DNA from: Cylicocyclus nassatus
Lineage: Eukaryota; Nematoda; Chromadorea; Rhabditida; Strongylidae
Assembly: GCA_958299035.1 (NCBI GenBank)
Contig: CATQJL010000112.1
Span: forward strand, 1 to 64,000
DNA: 64,000 bases
Direction: 5' to 3'
Shown here piece by piece: positions 1 through 11,875 of the stretch. A program made the position numbers and the translations under genes. How positions within the stretch are numbered: position 1 is the first letter of the stretch; the number at the start of each line of letters is the position of its first letter. Below the pieces are notes generated by a model. It ran no database searches. It was not told the origin of the DNA and saw only the letters and a program-made list of their open reading frames with translations.

Positions 1-1297
1 AAGCAGTAGCCTAAGCCTAAGTACTCTAAGCCTAAGCCTAAGCCTAAGCCTAAGCCTAAGCCTAAGCCTAAGCCTAAGCCTAAGCCTAAGCCTAAGCCTA
101 AGCCTAAGCCTAAGCCTAAGCCTAAGCCTAAGCCTAAGCCTAAGCCTAAGCCTAAGCCTAAGCCTAAGCCTAAGCCTAAGCCTAAGCCTAAGCCTAAGCC
201 TAAGCCTAAGCCTAAGCCTAAGCCTAAGCCTAAGCCTAAGCCTAAGCCTAAGCCTAAGCCTAAGCCTAAGCCTAAGCCTAAGCCTAAGCCTAAGCCTAAG
301 CCTAAGCCTAAGCCTAAGCCTAAGCCTAAGCCTAAGCCTAAGCCTAAGCCTAAGCCTAAGCCTAAGCCTAAGCCTAAGCCTAAGCCTAAGCCTAAGCCTA
401 AGCCTAAGCCTAAGCCTAAGCCTAAGCCTAAGCCTAAGCCTAAGCCTAAGCCTAAGCCTAAGCCTAAGCCTAAGCCTAAGCCTAAGCCTAAGCCTAAGCC
501 TAAGCCTAAGCCTAAGCCTAAGCCTAAGCCTAAGCCTAAGCCTAAGCCTAAGCCTAAGCCTAAGCCTAAGCCTAAGCCTAAGCCTAAGCCTAAGCCTAAG
601 CCTAAGCCTAAGCCTAAGCCTAAGCCTAAGCCTAAGCCTAAGCCTAAGCCTAAGCCTAAGCCTAAGCCTAAGCCTAAGCCTAAGCCTAAGCCTAAGCCTA
701 AGCCTAAGCCTAAGCCTAAGCCTAAGCCTAAGCCTAAGCCTAAGCCTAAGCCTAAGCCTAAGCCTAAGCCTAAGCCTAAGCCTAAGCCTAAGCCTAAGCC
801 TAAGCCTAAGCCTAAGCCTAAGCCTAAGCCTAAGCCTAAGCCTAAGCCTAAGCCTAAGCCTAAGCCTAAGCCTAAGCCTAAGCCTAAGCCTAAGCCTAAG
901 CCTAAGCCTAAGCCTAAGCCTAAGCCTAAGCCTAAGCCTAAGCCTAAGCCTAAGCCTAAGCCTAAGCCTAAGCCTAAGCCTAAGCCTAAGCCTAAGCCTA
1001 AGCCTAAGCCTAAGCCTAAGCCTAAGCCTAAGCCTAAGCCTAAGCCTAAGCCTAAGCCTAAGCCTAAGCCTAAGCCTAAGCCTAAGCCTAAGCCTAAGCC
1101 TAAGCCTAAGCCTAAGCCTAAGCCTAAGCCTAAGCCTAAGCCTAAGCCTAAGCCTAAGCCTAAGCCTAAGCCTAAGCCTAAGCCTAAGCCTAAGCCTAAG
1201 CCTAAGCCTAAGCCTAAGCCTAAGCCTAAGCCTAAGCCTAAGCCTAAGCCTAAGCCTAAGCCTAAGCCTAAGCCTAAGCCTAAGCCTAAGCCTAAGC
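1..1297. repeat. Telomeric repeat array (CCTAAG)n
   Basis: The hexamer CCTAAG, complement of the nematode telomere repeat TTAGGC, is repeated about 210 times almost without variation. The first ~30 bases contain irregular units (AAGCAGTAGC, a TACT interruption), which may be read-end errors or real variants. The C-rich strand reads 5' to 3' into the window, as expected of a left chromosome end. The array stops abruptly at CCTAAGCCAGG, after which ordinary subtelomeric DNA begins. Confidence 0.98.
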
Positions 1298-2236
1298 CAG
1301 GTACCCCCCAATCTGGTGGGACGCTGCCTTTAATACGACCACCCCCCAGGTGTGGCGTGCCGCACCCCGCGCTGACCCTGCTCATAGGTGCTAGAATTTT
1401 TCAAAAATTCATATTGTAAGCTCAGAAATAGGTATGCTTATGATGTCTCTTCGGCGTCAACGTTAAAGGCACCGTCCACCCAGATTCTCGACTTCCAGGT
1501 TTTTGTCGTTTCAAGGCCTTCTCATGTCCCTGACTCCAAATATGAAGTCGAGAACCCGCGAAAACCCCGAAAATCCCCATTCCGGAGAACCCACAGGCCA
1601 TCTTTCCGGAACGGTGATTGGATGGGCGCGCACAAATGGGCGGACATGGATGGGGGTCCTCGTGCATCTTCGCTATTCCGAAGCGATTTTCTCGCTTCCA
1701 AAGCGGCATTTTGCGCCGCGACTTGGGCATTGACTTGATAGGAAACCCTACTATTATATGCTGACAAAAGCTCAACACCCTCAACTTAGGGTGGACGGTG
1801 CCTTTAAGCATCTGTAGGCAATTCAGGAAGGGTGGTAGCCGAAAAACCCAGACTTTGGCGGAGAATGTGCTCTATGATCGCTCAATCATCAAATAAATGG
1901 AGTTTTTTAGTCAAAAATCCAGAATTTGGGGGACACACAGCCCAAGTACTCGAGACAAGGAATGCTGCCTAGGCAAAGCTTTGCTATGCCGACTTTTGCA
2001 AAAACTGCATTAAATGATCGGCGAAAGGAAGTGGGTAATCGCAAACAGTTTCAGTAAGTGCATAAATGACCAGTTAGAAGCTTTTCTTATTGTCAAGCTT
2101 TTTGAACAAATTTCAAATATTAATAAGGGGAAAACTAAGAAAGAAAAAAGATGTTGAAAATGAAATTTTTACCCTTTAGGATTTTTCGGTGTGTAGTCAA
2201 ATTTTTTGTTCAAATTTTCGAAAATTGAAAATACAT
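1298..2236. repeat. Telomere-adjacent sequence with dispersed repeat S (copy 1)
   Basis: The DNA next to the telomere has no convincing gene. About 1463-1812 contains a block (AGGCACCGTCCACCCAGATT, then CCTTCTCATGTCCCTGA, then CTATTCCGAAGCGATTTTCTCGCTTCC) that recurs at 49266-49630 in the same orientation. Overlapping open frames on both strands across the block have no recognisable domain and are attributed to the repeat. Positions 1298-1380 are GC-rich with short inverted motifs. 1813-2236 shows nothing recognisable. Confidence 0.7.
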
Positions 2237-2697
2237 GGTGTCCGTAAAGTATGTATACAGTGTTTGGTCGTTAATATCTCTTTTCCCAAGAAGTCTTTTG
2301 CCTTGCTTCAGGTACCATTTTGTAGAGCTGGCTTTAATTTAGACTTGCAGTATGGAACGAATCACCCATCTCTCTTCATTGCTGTAGGATTATGGTAGAA
2401 ACTTGAAACATATGGTGTCAATGTGGAAAAAGCTGCCGTTTCGAAATTTTTCAAAAAAATGTGAAAACTTGTGTAATAGGGTTTTTAGTGACGCTGAGTT
2501 CAATACTCAACTAGTCACAAGATTGAGAAGCCTTCTAAATAATGTAATCGTATTTTTTAGAAACATTGAAAATTGCAGCTACCTCTTACCTGGCATAACT
2601 GTTCAATGAAGCATCATAATAAATTGGGAACTTTACAGTTAGAATCAACAGCTCTAATTAGCTTAGTGTAAAAGCTTTCAGGCTGTTTTGTTTCCTT
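2237..2697. mobile_element. Foldback element family A, left arm only (degraded)
   Basis: The sequence starts GGTGTCCGTAAAGTATGTATA and follows the internal order of family A copies at 17.2, 18.9, 21.0 and 52.8 kb: a 'gatcGTTAATA' segment, 'GTAGAGC', 'GTAGGATTATGGTAG', then 'AACTTGTGTAATAGGGTTTT'. It is diverged and the right arm is absent, cut off where the minisatellite begins. Confidence 0.6.
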
Positions 2698-2699
2698 TC

Positions 2700-3953
2700 T
2701 GCTGGAACGACGCAGACACCGTCGGAATCGCCTCGTTTTGAGCATTTATCGAGTGTTAGATTGTAGATAAATTGATGCTGGAACGACGCAGACACCGTCA
2801 GAATCGCCTCGTTTTGCGCATTTTTGCGCATTTATGGAGTAGGTTGTAGAAGAATTGATACTCGAACGACGCAGACACCGTCGGAATCGCCTCGTTTTGA
2901 GCATTTATCGAGTGTTAGGTTGTAGATAAATTGATGCTGGAACGACGCAGACACCGTCAGAATCGCCTCGTTTTGCGCATTTTTGCGCATTTATGGAGTA
3001 GGTTGTAGAAGAATTGATACTCGAACGACGCAGACACCGTCGGAATCGCCTCGTTTTGAGCATTTATCGAGTATAAGGTTGTAGATAAATTGATGCTGGA
3101 ACGACGCAGACACCGTCGGAATCGCCTCGTTTTGCGCATTTATCGAGTATTAGGTTGTAGGTGAATTGATGCTGGAACGACACAGACACCGTCAGAATCG
3201 CCTCGTTTTGAGCATTTATCGAGTGTTAGGTTGTAGATAAATTGATGCTGGAACGGCACAGACATCGTCAGAATCGCCTTGTTTTGCGCATTTTCGCGCA
3301 TTTATCGAGTATAAGGTTGTAGATAAATTGATGCTGGAACGACGCAGACACCGTCGGAATCGCCTCGTTTTGCGCATTTATCGAGTATTAGGTTGTAGGT
3401 GTATTGATGCTGGAACGACACGGACACCGTCAGAATCGCCTCGTTTTGAGCATTTATCGAGTGTTAGGTTGTAGATAAATTGATGCTGGAACGACGCAGA
3501 CACCGTCGGAATCGCCTCGTTTTGAGCATTTATCGAGTGTTAGGTTGTAGATAAATTGATGCTAAAACGACGCAGACACCGTCGGAATCGCCTCGTTTTG
3601 AGCATTTATCGAGTGTTAGGTTGTAGATAAATTGATGCTGGAACGACGCAGACACCGTCAGAATCGCCTCGTTTTGCGCATTTTTGCGCATTTATCGAGT
3701 AGGTTGTAGAAGAATTGATACTCGAACGACACAGACTATAACGGAATCGCCTCGTTTTGAGCACTTATCGAGTGTTAGGTTGTAGATGAATTGATGCTGG
3801 AACAACACAGACACCGTCGGAATCGCCTCGTTTTGAGCATTTATCGAGTGTTAGGTTGTAGATAAATTGATGCTGGAACGACGCAGACACCGTCAGAATC
3901 GCCTCGTTTTGCGCATTTTTGCGCATTTATCGAGTAGGTTGTAGAAGAGCCAC
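2700..3953. repeat. Minisatellite 1, ~76-bp unit, about 16 copies
   Basis: Tandem units carry the core CAGACACCGTCGGAATCGCC followed by TCGTTTTGAGCATTTATCGAG, TGTTAGGTTGTAGATAAATT and GATGCTGGAACGACG. Two sub-variants alternate: one has GAGCATTTATCG, the other duplicates GCGCATTTTTGCGCATTTAT and is about 10 bp longer. The alternation suggests amplification in blocks of two units. The array is interrupted by the LINE at 3954 and a related array resumes beyond it. Confidence 0.95.
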
Positions 3954-6900
3954 CACAATGGTCGGTCGCCTCATCGTGGCGTGGGGGTGACACTGGGTGT
4001 CGAACTGCGATGCACAGCCGAATGTATACTCTGGTAGGGCCTCCCAAGCTGTGAAGGAGTTCGACGTTTCCGGTTTCGGCCGGATGCCTAGCTAAGAACT
4101 GGCCACGCCAGATCCTCCGCCGTCTGGCTTCTTCTGGTCGCTAGGCGGTCACTCCCCGCTCCAAGCCCGGGGTCAGCGATCGCCCCGTGGAAATCAAGAG
4201 TAGGCCTAGTAAGCCACCTCTTGTAGGGGAACAAATTTTATTACTCAGACAGCAAGAAGATTTAGAAAAAACCCTGTACATCGGATCCCGCCTACGGCGC
4301 CGGGTGGTAGCAAGAACGATGTCAGGGTACTCAGGGCGCCTTTCGGATTGGACAAAAACGACACGTCTGCCCGGACGACAAGCCATGGAGACTGCCTTAT
4401 GCTCTGCACCTACAACGCCAGGACAGTCTCCACAAACGCCGACTTCCACGCTCTTCTCGACGCTGCAGAGCACATCAATTACCACATCATCGCTCTACAG
4501 GAAACGAAGTCCAGGAAGAAGGACGTGCGACAGATGAGTGATGGGACCCTCATCATTCGTGGTGAAAAGGTTCCATCACGAAACGTGGGAGGCGTCGGCT
4601 TTGTCGTCCACCCATCTATCGTCCATTTTGTCGATTCGCACGAGATCCTATCACCTCGACTAGGCATCCTACGACTACGACCTCCACATCAGAAAACCAT
4701 CAGCATCATCAACTGCTATTCTCCAACATCAGCAGCTGACGAATCAGAACTAGATGCTTTCTACGAAGATGTGGAGGAGGTCGTCCGCAACGAGAAGTCT
4801 TTTTATAGGTTTGTTGTGGGCGACTTCAACACGAAAATCGGGATGCCACTGGAAAAGGAATATAGGATCGGGAAGTTTGGATATGGGCTCCGGAACGAAA
4901 ACGGCAACCGTCTTGTTGGGCTTCTCTCCGCCGCACGACTTTTCCATGGAAATTCCATCTTTATGAAGAAAGAACATCGCCGGTGAACATGGGAATCGCC
5001 CAACGGAACGACCCACGCGGAGATCGACCACATTCTCACCAACCGAAGGTGGAGCTTGCTCGATGTCTCAGTAGTTCCATCCTTCTGCAGTGGCTCCGAT
5101 CACCGCCTCCTCCGAGCGAAGGTACGATTCAGTCGAAGGCTGGAAAAGAAGGTCTGCCACAGTGCCGCAAGAAGGAAGAATGTCGTTTATGACAGTAACA
5201 GGCTGGAGGAGCTCATATCAAGTTGTGGCTGGCCCATCGAGAAGGACCCAACGTACGACTACGACCGGCTTCTGAAAGGATTGCGAGCCTGCGGAGAGTG
5301 CGCCTCAGTTACTTCCGAGAAGAATGTAGAACGCATTTCGAAGACCACCAAGGAAATGCTTGAAAGAAGAAGATTTCTGAGGCAGGATTCGAATGCAACC
5401 CATCTCGAGCGACTGATAGCCAACACCAGTTGCAGAACAGCTTTGCAGGAGGATCCCAGGAAATACAGGCAAGCCAAGATACTGGAAGCAGCCGAAGGAA
5501 GACGAAGTCCCAAGAAGTGCCGAAGGGACCTCTGTGATTATCGCGTACCGCTGGCTGCACTATTGAACGAAGACGGGACTCCGACTTCTTCCCTATACAA
5601 GATGAAATCTATCGCGAAGAACTTCTATACCAACCTCTTCCGCTCATCAAACCCGTGCCGATGCCCGTTGTTCCCACTGGAGAAGTACCACCACGAATTC
5701 TACCTGCTGAAGTGCGCACAGCGATTCAGACCATGAAGACGTCCACGGCTCTGAGACCGGACCATCTTTCCCTCGAATTTCTGCGAGCTGGAGGACAACG
5801 TCTACACGAGATCCTCGCGTCGCACCTAACAACTTACCTTTAGAAGGAAAGGATTCCCGACCAGTGGAGAACATCAAGAACCGTCCTTCTTTTCAAGAAG
5901 GGTGAACGGGAAGATCTTCGGAACTACCGTCCAATATGCCTGCTGAGTGTGCTGTACAAGCTTTTCACGAAGATTATCTTCGCTCGCATATCTAGGACAT
6001 TGGATGAAACCCCAAGAACAAGCTGGATTTCGCAAAGGATTCAGCTGCATGGACCACATCCAGACGGTTTCGAGGGTCATAGAAGTCTGCCGGAAATACC
6101 GACTGCCTCTCGTCCTAACCTTTGTCGACTACGAGAAAGCCTTTGACAGCGTCGAAACCAACGCCATCCTGTCTGCGCTAGTCGATCAAGGAGTGGACCC
6201 AGCTTACGTGAGGACGTTAGCCGACTGTTACAAGGACTGTACAACGACCATGCAGCTATTCCATCGCCCCCTGACCATCCCAATTGGGAAGGGGATTCGA
6301 CAAGGCGACACAATTTCGCCGAAGCTGTTCACCACCGCGGCCTTGCAGTGGGTGATGAAGTCACTGGACTGGGACGAGAAAGGCATACGAGTTGATGGGA
6401 GATGCCTGTCGAACCTTCGTTTTGCGGACGACATCGTTCTCTTTTCGAGCAGTATCACTGAAGCAGAGACGATGCTGAAGGAACTGAACGAAGTAGGGAA
6501 GAAGATCGGATTGCGAATCAATCGGAAGAAGACTCAGTTCATGAAGAACGCCCTTTGCGAAGATGCAGAAATGGAATTGGAAGGCACCCCTATCACGGAG
6601 ACGTCTTCTTACGTGTATCTCGGACGTTCGATGAACATGGAGAACGACTTGAGGGAAGAACTTAACAGGAGAAGAAGAGCAGCCTGGGCCGCCTTCGGGC
6701 CTCTGAAGGAAGCCACCGACCAACTGAAGGACCCGGAGCTTCGTGCCCACCTGTTCGACTCAACCGTTCTACCGGCGCTCTGTTACGCAGCTGAGACTTG
6801 GGCTGACACCGTCGCCACTTCGAAAGCTCTAAGGACCACCCACAGAGCGCTAGAGCGTAGTCTTCTGAAGATGACCCGACACAAACAAATCTCGTCGGAC

Positions 6901-7282
6901 TTCGCAGTATGGATATGAGGAGAATGTCCCGTCTTCGTGACCCAGCGGATTACGTTGCGAAAGCGAAGCATCGATGGGCCGGTCACATCATGAGAAGAAC
7001 AGACGACAGATGGACATTAAGAACATCGGAGTGGATTCCTCGCGAAGCAAAACGTCCCCGAGGAAGACCACCAACGAGGTGGGCAGACGTGTTCGTGGAA
7101 CGGATGGACCTGCTGAGAAATCAGCTGTATACGATTTTTGCACCTGGAACTCGTGGACGCAGCCACCGACGTCAGCCAAGAAGATCGTGGATATCAGAAG
7201 CGAGGGACAGGGAGAAATGAAAACTTCTGAGCTGGGGCCCGCACGTCACGTGAAGCCGGGCCATCTAAGTATGTAAGTAAGT
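3954..7282 (+). mobile_element. RTE/BovB-like non-LTR retrotransposon
   Basis: A near full-length LINE lies between two arrays that share the CAGACACCGTCAGAATCGCC core. The 5' side begins inside a minisatellite unit (GTAGAAGA then GCCACCACAATGG). The 3' side ends in a short GTAA-type tail (AAGTATGTAAGTAAGTATA) rather than poly(A), as is usual for RTE elements. The first ~390 bases are GC-rich untranslated sequence. The single coding region is described separately. No target-site duplication was identified. Confidence 0.88.
4348..7220 (+). pseudogene. RTE-type endonuclease/reverse transcriptase, broken
   Basis: The polyprotein has an apurinic endonuclease domain followed by reverse transcriptase. 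Endonuclease signatures visible are ALQETK (~4489), GDFNTK (~4819) and GSDHRLL (~5092). RT signatures are FVDYEKAFDSV (~6120), GKGIRQGDTISPKLF (~6287) and the catalytic FADDIVLF (~6420). The C-terminal RWAGHIMRR segment (~6973) is typical of RTE/BovB-like proteins. Breaks: an in-frame TGA at 4984-4986, a frame change near 5650-5700, a TAG at 5841-5843, a frame change near 6010, and another near 6900. The 323-codon RT core frame at 5947-6918 is otherwise open, so the copy is relatively young but not functional as a single protein. Confidence 0.9.
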
Positions 7283-7676
7283 ATACAGCATGTTCGAATT
7301 CCGTTCAAAAAAGTGCCTGTTGAAGGGTGTGTTTAGTGATTTCTGTAGATTTTTCGAGTTTACGTTGTAGACGAACTGCAGCTGCAACGACTCAGACACC
7401 GTCAGAATCGCCTCGTTTTCCGCTTTCAGAGAGTATACAGCATGTTCGAATTCCGTTCAAAAAAGTGCCTGTTGAAAGGTGTGTTTAGTGATTTTTGTAG
7501 ATTTTTCGAGTTTTAAGTTGTAGACGAACTGCAGCTGCAACGACTCAGACACCGTCAGAATCGCCTCGTTTTCCGCTTTCAGAGAGTATACAGCATGTTC
7601 GAATTCCGTTCAAAAAAGTGCCTGTTGAAGGTGTGTTTAGTGATTTCTGTAGATTTTTCGAGTTTGCTCCGGTCAC
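7283..7676. repeat. Minisatellite 2, ~153-bp unit, about 2.6 copies
   Basis: Units start GTATACAGCATGTTCGAATT, continue AAAAAAGTGCCTGTTGAAGG and TTTTTCGAGTTT, and contain CAGACACCGTCAGAATCGCC, the same core as minisatellite 1. The units are otherwise longer and different. The two arrays probably derive from one ancestral satellite, now separated by the LINE. Confidence 0.9.
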
Positions 7677-10600
7677 TGATGGAAGCCTGTTGAACAGACA
7701 GGTGTACCAAACCTCAGATTAATTCGTTGAGAAGCAGATGAACTACGGCAATTTTTAGAGTGGATTTATTGTTTTGGCCAGGACTGTACTACCTTGTAGT
7801 CCAAAAATTGCTCTATTTGATAAATACTTAACTTTCCGAAACTTTGGAATGAAATTTTCAAAAATCCTAACTTTGAGCAGATAAAAATTGACGGGTAGAG
7901 AATTTTGGCAATTATCAAAACAAGCATACAAGGTTTTATTACGAAAATGTATTATTAAGAAAGAGAAAGAAAAGCTGCATCGAATGCATGCTGTAACTCA
8001 TTCAGGTCTTTATTGTGCGTGGTTTTATAGTGCATTGAAGAAACGGATAGAATCGGGACAACTTAATGGTAACAACTGCTTTCGAAAATCTAATTTGTGT
8101 CTATAATAGTGAATGTATATTGAAGTGGAAATCTTGAATTCCAACAACAAAAACTTCATGATAGACTAACAATTGTTCTGTATCCTCAAGCCATTTGTAA
8201 CTTAATATGTGTAATGCACATAATGCGCCTTACTTGACGAACTTGCAAGATTAGGACCTGCTTATTTCCAGTGATTTCTTCTTGTTCCCTTATCTCTTTT
8301 GATTTGATGATTATGAATTAGTTAGCACAACACATATCTACAGTTTGTTACACTAGAAAAGGTTTCAGTGAGGAGTTAATAGTAAGATTGCCGTCGGCTG
8401 CCGTGCATAGTGTGCACACTCACACATTAAGTTATAAATGACTCGAGGTTACCTAAACACTACAAAACAGTAAGTGCTGCCAGACACTAAGGCCATTCTC
8501 ATTCATCTAACATACCATCTTAAAGCGCAAGAACTATGGCGTTCGAATTCATAAGGCACGCGTCACACTTCCACTTAATCCACATCATTCACTTTGTTAT
8601 AGGTCAGTTCACTGATTTGGCTTGAAGTGGATTGAGCAGAAGTGAATTACTTTGGCGCGTGCCTAAGAACATGAAACTGAAAACTGAATCTCCACAGGCA
8701 ATACATGGTACAATGATACATGTTACTAATACAATGAGATACATTTATGAGTGAGACCAGTGGCACCCGTAAGCAGATCCTATGAATATGCAAATCAAAT
8801 AATCAAAGTCTGGGGAAAACAACTAATCAAACTAAGAATTTCAAGATTAGATGGTACAATGAGTTTGTCAGGAAGTAGTGTACAGCGTCGAAATTAGCGG
8901 GACAGTTGAACAGACAAAGGATAAGGAACGCAAAAACTAGTCTTGACTTTGTGAGAAGTATGATCGTAAAGGGCAGTTAGGCTAATGAATATGCAGAACG
9001 TTTGAGAATTCGCAGTGATCCAGCAAAAACCTGATTTTAAGTGCATGTTACATTATGTTACATTTACTTGGTATCCTTGGATTGCAACAATTCAGGGAGT
9101 GGAATTTGCTTAGCCAAGTGTGATTAGTGCTAGGAGCACCGGGAAGAGGAGGCAACAAATCCAGATCATCGGATTGTGAATCATCCATATCGAACGAGTC
9201 CGTAAGGCGCGATTTTTCTTTCACGGATCCAGTGTTGTTGAAATCTTAATTGTTTTCGTATTTGAAAATTTATGTGATGAAACTGAATTTGAATTTGCAC
9301 TGGTGGGATGACGTTTTTGAGTTATTAGATTTCCACACGATTTTTTTATACGTACAAAGTTTTTGCCATTTCCTTGTTATGAAGTTTTGGCACGAGGATA
9401 GCAAATGTCGTGGTGGAAATCGTTGAGGCAGAAAAGCGGAGAAGTTGTTGTAAATACACACTTCATATGCACCACGACAGCCTATTAATCACAAGCATCA
9501 TCAGTCTTGTGACAAACAAGCACACGAACATGCTCAAAATATCAAAAACAAGTTTTTCAAACTAGAAGGTAAGCAACTAAATCGCTCACAACGCATGATA
9601 AAATGACATACGACATAAAATTTGCTATAAATAAGAATGAAACAAACTACAAGAAATTGTGAAAAATTTAGGTGAGCGAAAGGATAGCAATTTTTTTCAA
9701 AAAATTCTCCTGATTGAAAATAGGAAAAAGACTCGTTTGCAATGCACAAGCAGCAACGATATGGCTCAGAAATCGTTATGTAAACAAAAGGGATAAGAAT
9801 GAAAGAGTGAGTTGAAGGAACAAGAGCTTTGCACTTTATCAATCACAGGCAATTGCCGCTTCGATCGCAAAACTTCCAATTCTCTTAGAAATTTTACGTT
9901 GATCTAACTTACACCAATGTAAATGGATAGTAACATGGTTTTACTTCTCTTTTCCTCTTTGCCAGAACCGAGCAATGATAACAATGAATCGTTGGAAAGG
10001 AAAGCGCGCTTTAGCTGCGACCCAGTTAGCGCGGTAAGGAATTCGTAAGATCTGCGAAGGGCTCGACACAGGTGCCACGCGGGCACACTATCCTATTGGG
10101 TAACGGCAAAGGCAAAATCGTTATTACAGCGCCACGGAAGATTGATAAAGATTCACTAAAGTAAAACTGAATTCTCTTGGTTTGAGAGACGTATAAATGA
10201 ATTCTTCAAGGCTAATTAACTTCGATGAAATTCTTTGTCTACATCTTATTTTTGCCTCCAGAGCGAAAATCCCCAAACCGCCATCATCACACATCGGTCA
10301 TCTATGAAGATCCCCCGCTCCTCTCCTGCCCGCCCGAACCTCAAGTTCACCTCTCTTTTATTTACCTCTACCCTCTCCGTAGACGTAGCTATATTCATCA
10401 CTGCCTTAACAATTCTATCCTTTGCGAAAGCAACAAATTTGAATCCAACATGCTCTCGGGAAAATCGTGAAAACTCAAGCACTGCCCGAGATAAATAAAT
10501 GACTTGTTACCGCGAAGGCGCAATTATACGACACCAAACTTGATTTTGTATGCACATTACGGGAATTGAAGCAATGTATGAAAGATCAAGGGAAACTTGT

Positions 10601-10980
10601 GTTCATAGGCGTGGAGAACGTTTTTGAGATTAGGTGGCCTCGAGCCTGCTGGCGACCAAGGCCGTAGCAAAAGTCAAGCGGGAGATCGTTTTGGTGGCGA
10701 AAGCAGAGGGGAGATTGTAAACACAGGGCATGCAACGCATCCAATCAGCGAATTACATGATCGACGTGCACAAACACAATCTTGCCCAAGTTGGCATTAA
10801 CTGGGAAACATCTGCCTCACTTAGGTACAGCCGATACGATGTGAAAACAAAACTAGAACATAACAAAAGTTAGAAGTAGCATACCGTGGAAAACTGTGGA
10901 ATGTGAAGGTGTGACAAGCTTTTTTTTGAGAAATTTATCAATGAAAAGTGAAAAAAATGACTACCTATTTCGCAAGCCAG
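7677..10980. other. 3.3 kb without a recognisable gene
   Basis: No domain, splice-consistent exon series or transposon end was recognised. An imperfect inverted repeat occurs at about 8549-8667: AAGGCACGCG...CCACTTAATCCAC facing GTGGATTGAG...CGCGTGCC. Around 10245-10480 a + strand open frame rich in Ser/Pro/Thr is preceded by TTTTGCCTCCAG, a possible splice acceptor, but no family was recognised. Single unreported exons of a host gene cannot be excluded. Confidence 0.5.
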
Positions 10981-11020
10981 TGACGATATGGCTCGAAACC
11001 AGGTGTACAAAGCTTATCAA

Positions 11021-11217
11021 ACGAGTGTCGCTTGCATCAGCATCTCCACTCCGGCGCTGGACTCTGCATCTCTTCCGCGAACATGCTCTATAATCACTTC
11101 CAATCGACTGAGGCTCCGCCTTTCCACCACTCGCCCCGGGAAAGTGATCAGAAAGCATGTTCGCGGAAGATGCAGAATCCAGCGCGGGAGTGAGATGCTG
11201 ATGCAATCGAGTTTGTA
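11021..11217. repeat. Inverted repeat, ~75-bp stem
   Basis: The left arm (AAACGAGTGTCGCTTGCATC, then CATCTCCACTCCGGCGCTGG, then TTCCGCGAACATGCTCT) is matched in reverse complement by AAGCATGTTCGCGGAAGATG, AATCCAGCGCGGGAGTGAGA and TGCTGATGCAATCGAGTTT. The arms are separated by about 40 bases. It could fold into a long hairpin if transcribed. Transcription is not shown by the sequence. Confidence 0.8.
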
Positions 11218-11239
11218 AGCCCTATATATATATGCATTT

Positions 11240-11544
11240 CTTATATATAAAGCTGAATGTCTGTTTGTCTGTTTGTCTGTCTGTCTGTATGTCTGTCTGT
11301 CTGTGTGTACGTATGTTCCGAATAGAAAATTCCATTTCTGAACCAATCGGGACCAAACTTAGCACACATACACTTCGGGCCCCGGCGGGTGTCATAGGCT
11401 ACTTTTCGACATCGATCGATAACGAAAAGTGGACTGTGACACCCGCCGGGGCCCGAAGTGTATGTGTGCCAGGTTTGGTCCGGATCGATTGAGAAATGGA
11501 ATTTTCTATTCGGAACATACGGCGGAGCCGGGTAAGCCAGTTAG
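11240..11544 (+). mobile_element. Helitron-like family G, short complete copy (G1)
   Basis: The copy begins TCTTATATATAAAGCTGAATG, continues into a CTGT microsatellite, GGAATAGAAAATTCCATTTC-type sequence and an inverted GTGTGCTAAGTTTGGTC/ACACCCGCCGGGGCCCGAA block, and ends GGCGGAGCCGGGTAAGCCAGTTAG. A TC start and a CTAG-like end preceded by a GC-rich hairpin resemble Helitrons, and other family copies end in CTAG. Helitron assignment is inference because no Rep/helicase is present. Other copies or fragments: 22735-23757, ~26405, 32909, 33204, ~36830 and 53940-54412. Confidence 0.6.
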
Positions 11545-11875
11545 TGGGGAATAAGAACAAAGTAAATGAAGAGCGTGCCTAACTTTTCTCCGAATTACGG
11601 CGGCATAGCCATTATACTTTGGACAGAATCGAACGATTATTCGATTATCCGAATAAAGCATTCGAATGCGAATGATGAAAATTCTCTCGAATAATATCCG
11701 GTAGTCGAATTATCGAAAATTTTCATTTTCGAGTATTATTCGAAAAACTCAACTTTCGAGTAATATTCGATGGTAGCATATTCGATGGTCATCGTTCCAT
11801 TTTTCGTGCTCATCGAGTATCGAATAGTCGATGAGCATCGACTATTCAAATATTCGATATCCATAGCATATATTG

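Noticed and set aside
1388..1811. Overlapping open frames on both strands next to the telomere (116 and 129 codons)
   Set aside because: They lie in dispersed repeat S, overlap each other antisense, and have no domain or splice context.
2700..3953. CRISPR-like regular repeats
   Set aside because: Units are contiguous minisatellite copies with no unique spacers, in a eukaryotic subtelomere.
10225..10500. Small + strand gene (Ser/Pro-rich frame after a CAG acceptor)
   Set aside because: Two overlapping frames are equally open, there is no convincing donor, no partner exon and no recognised family.
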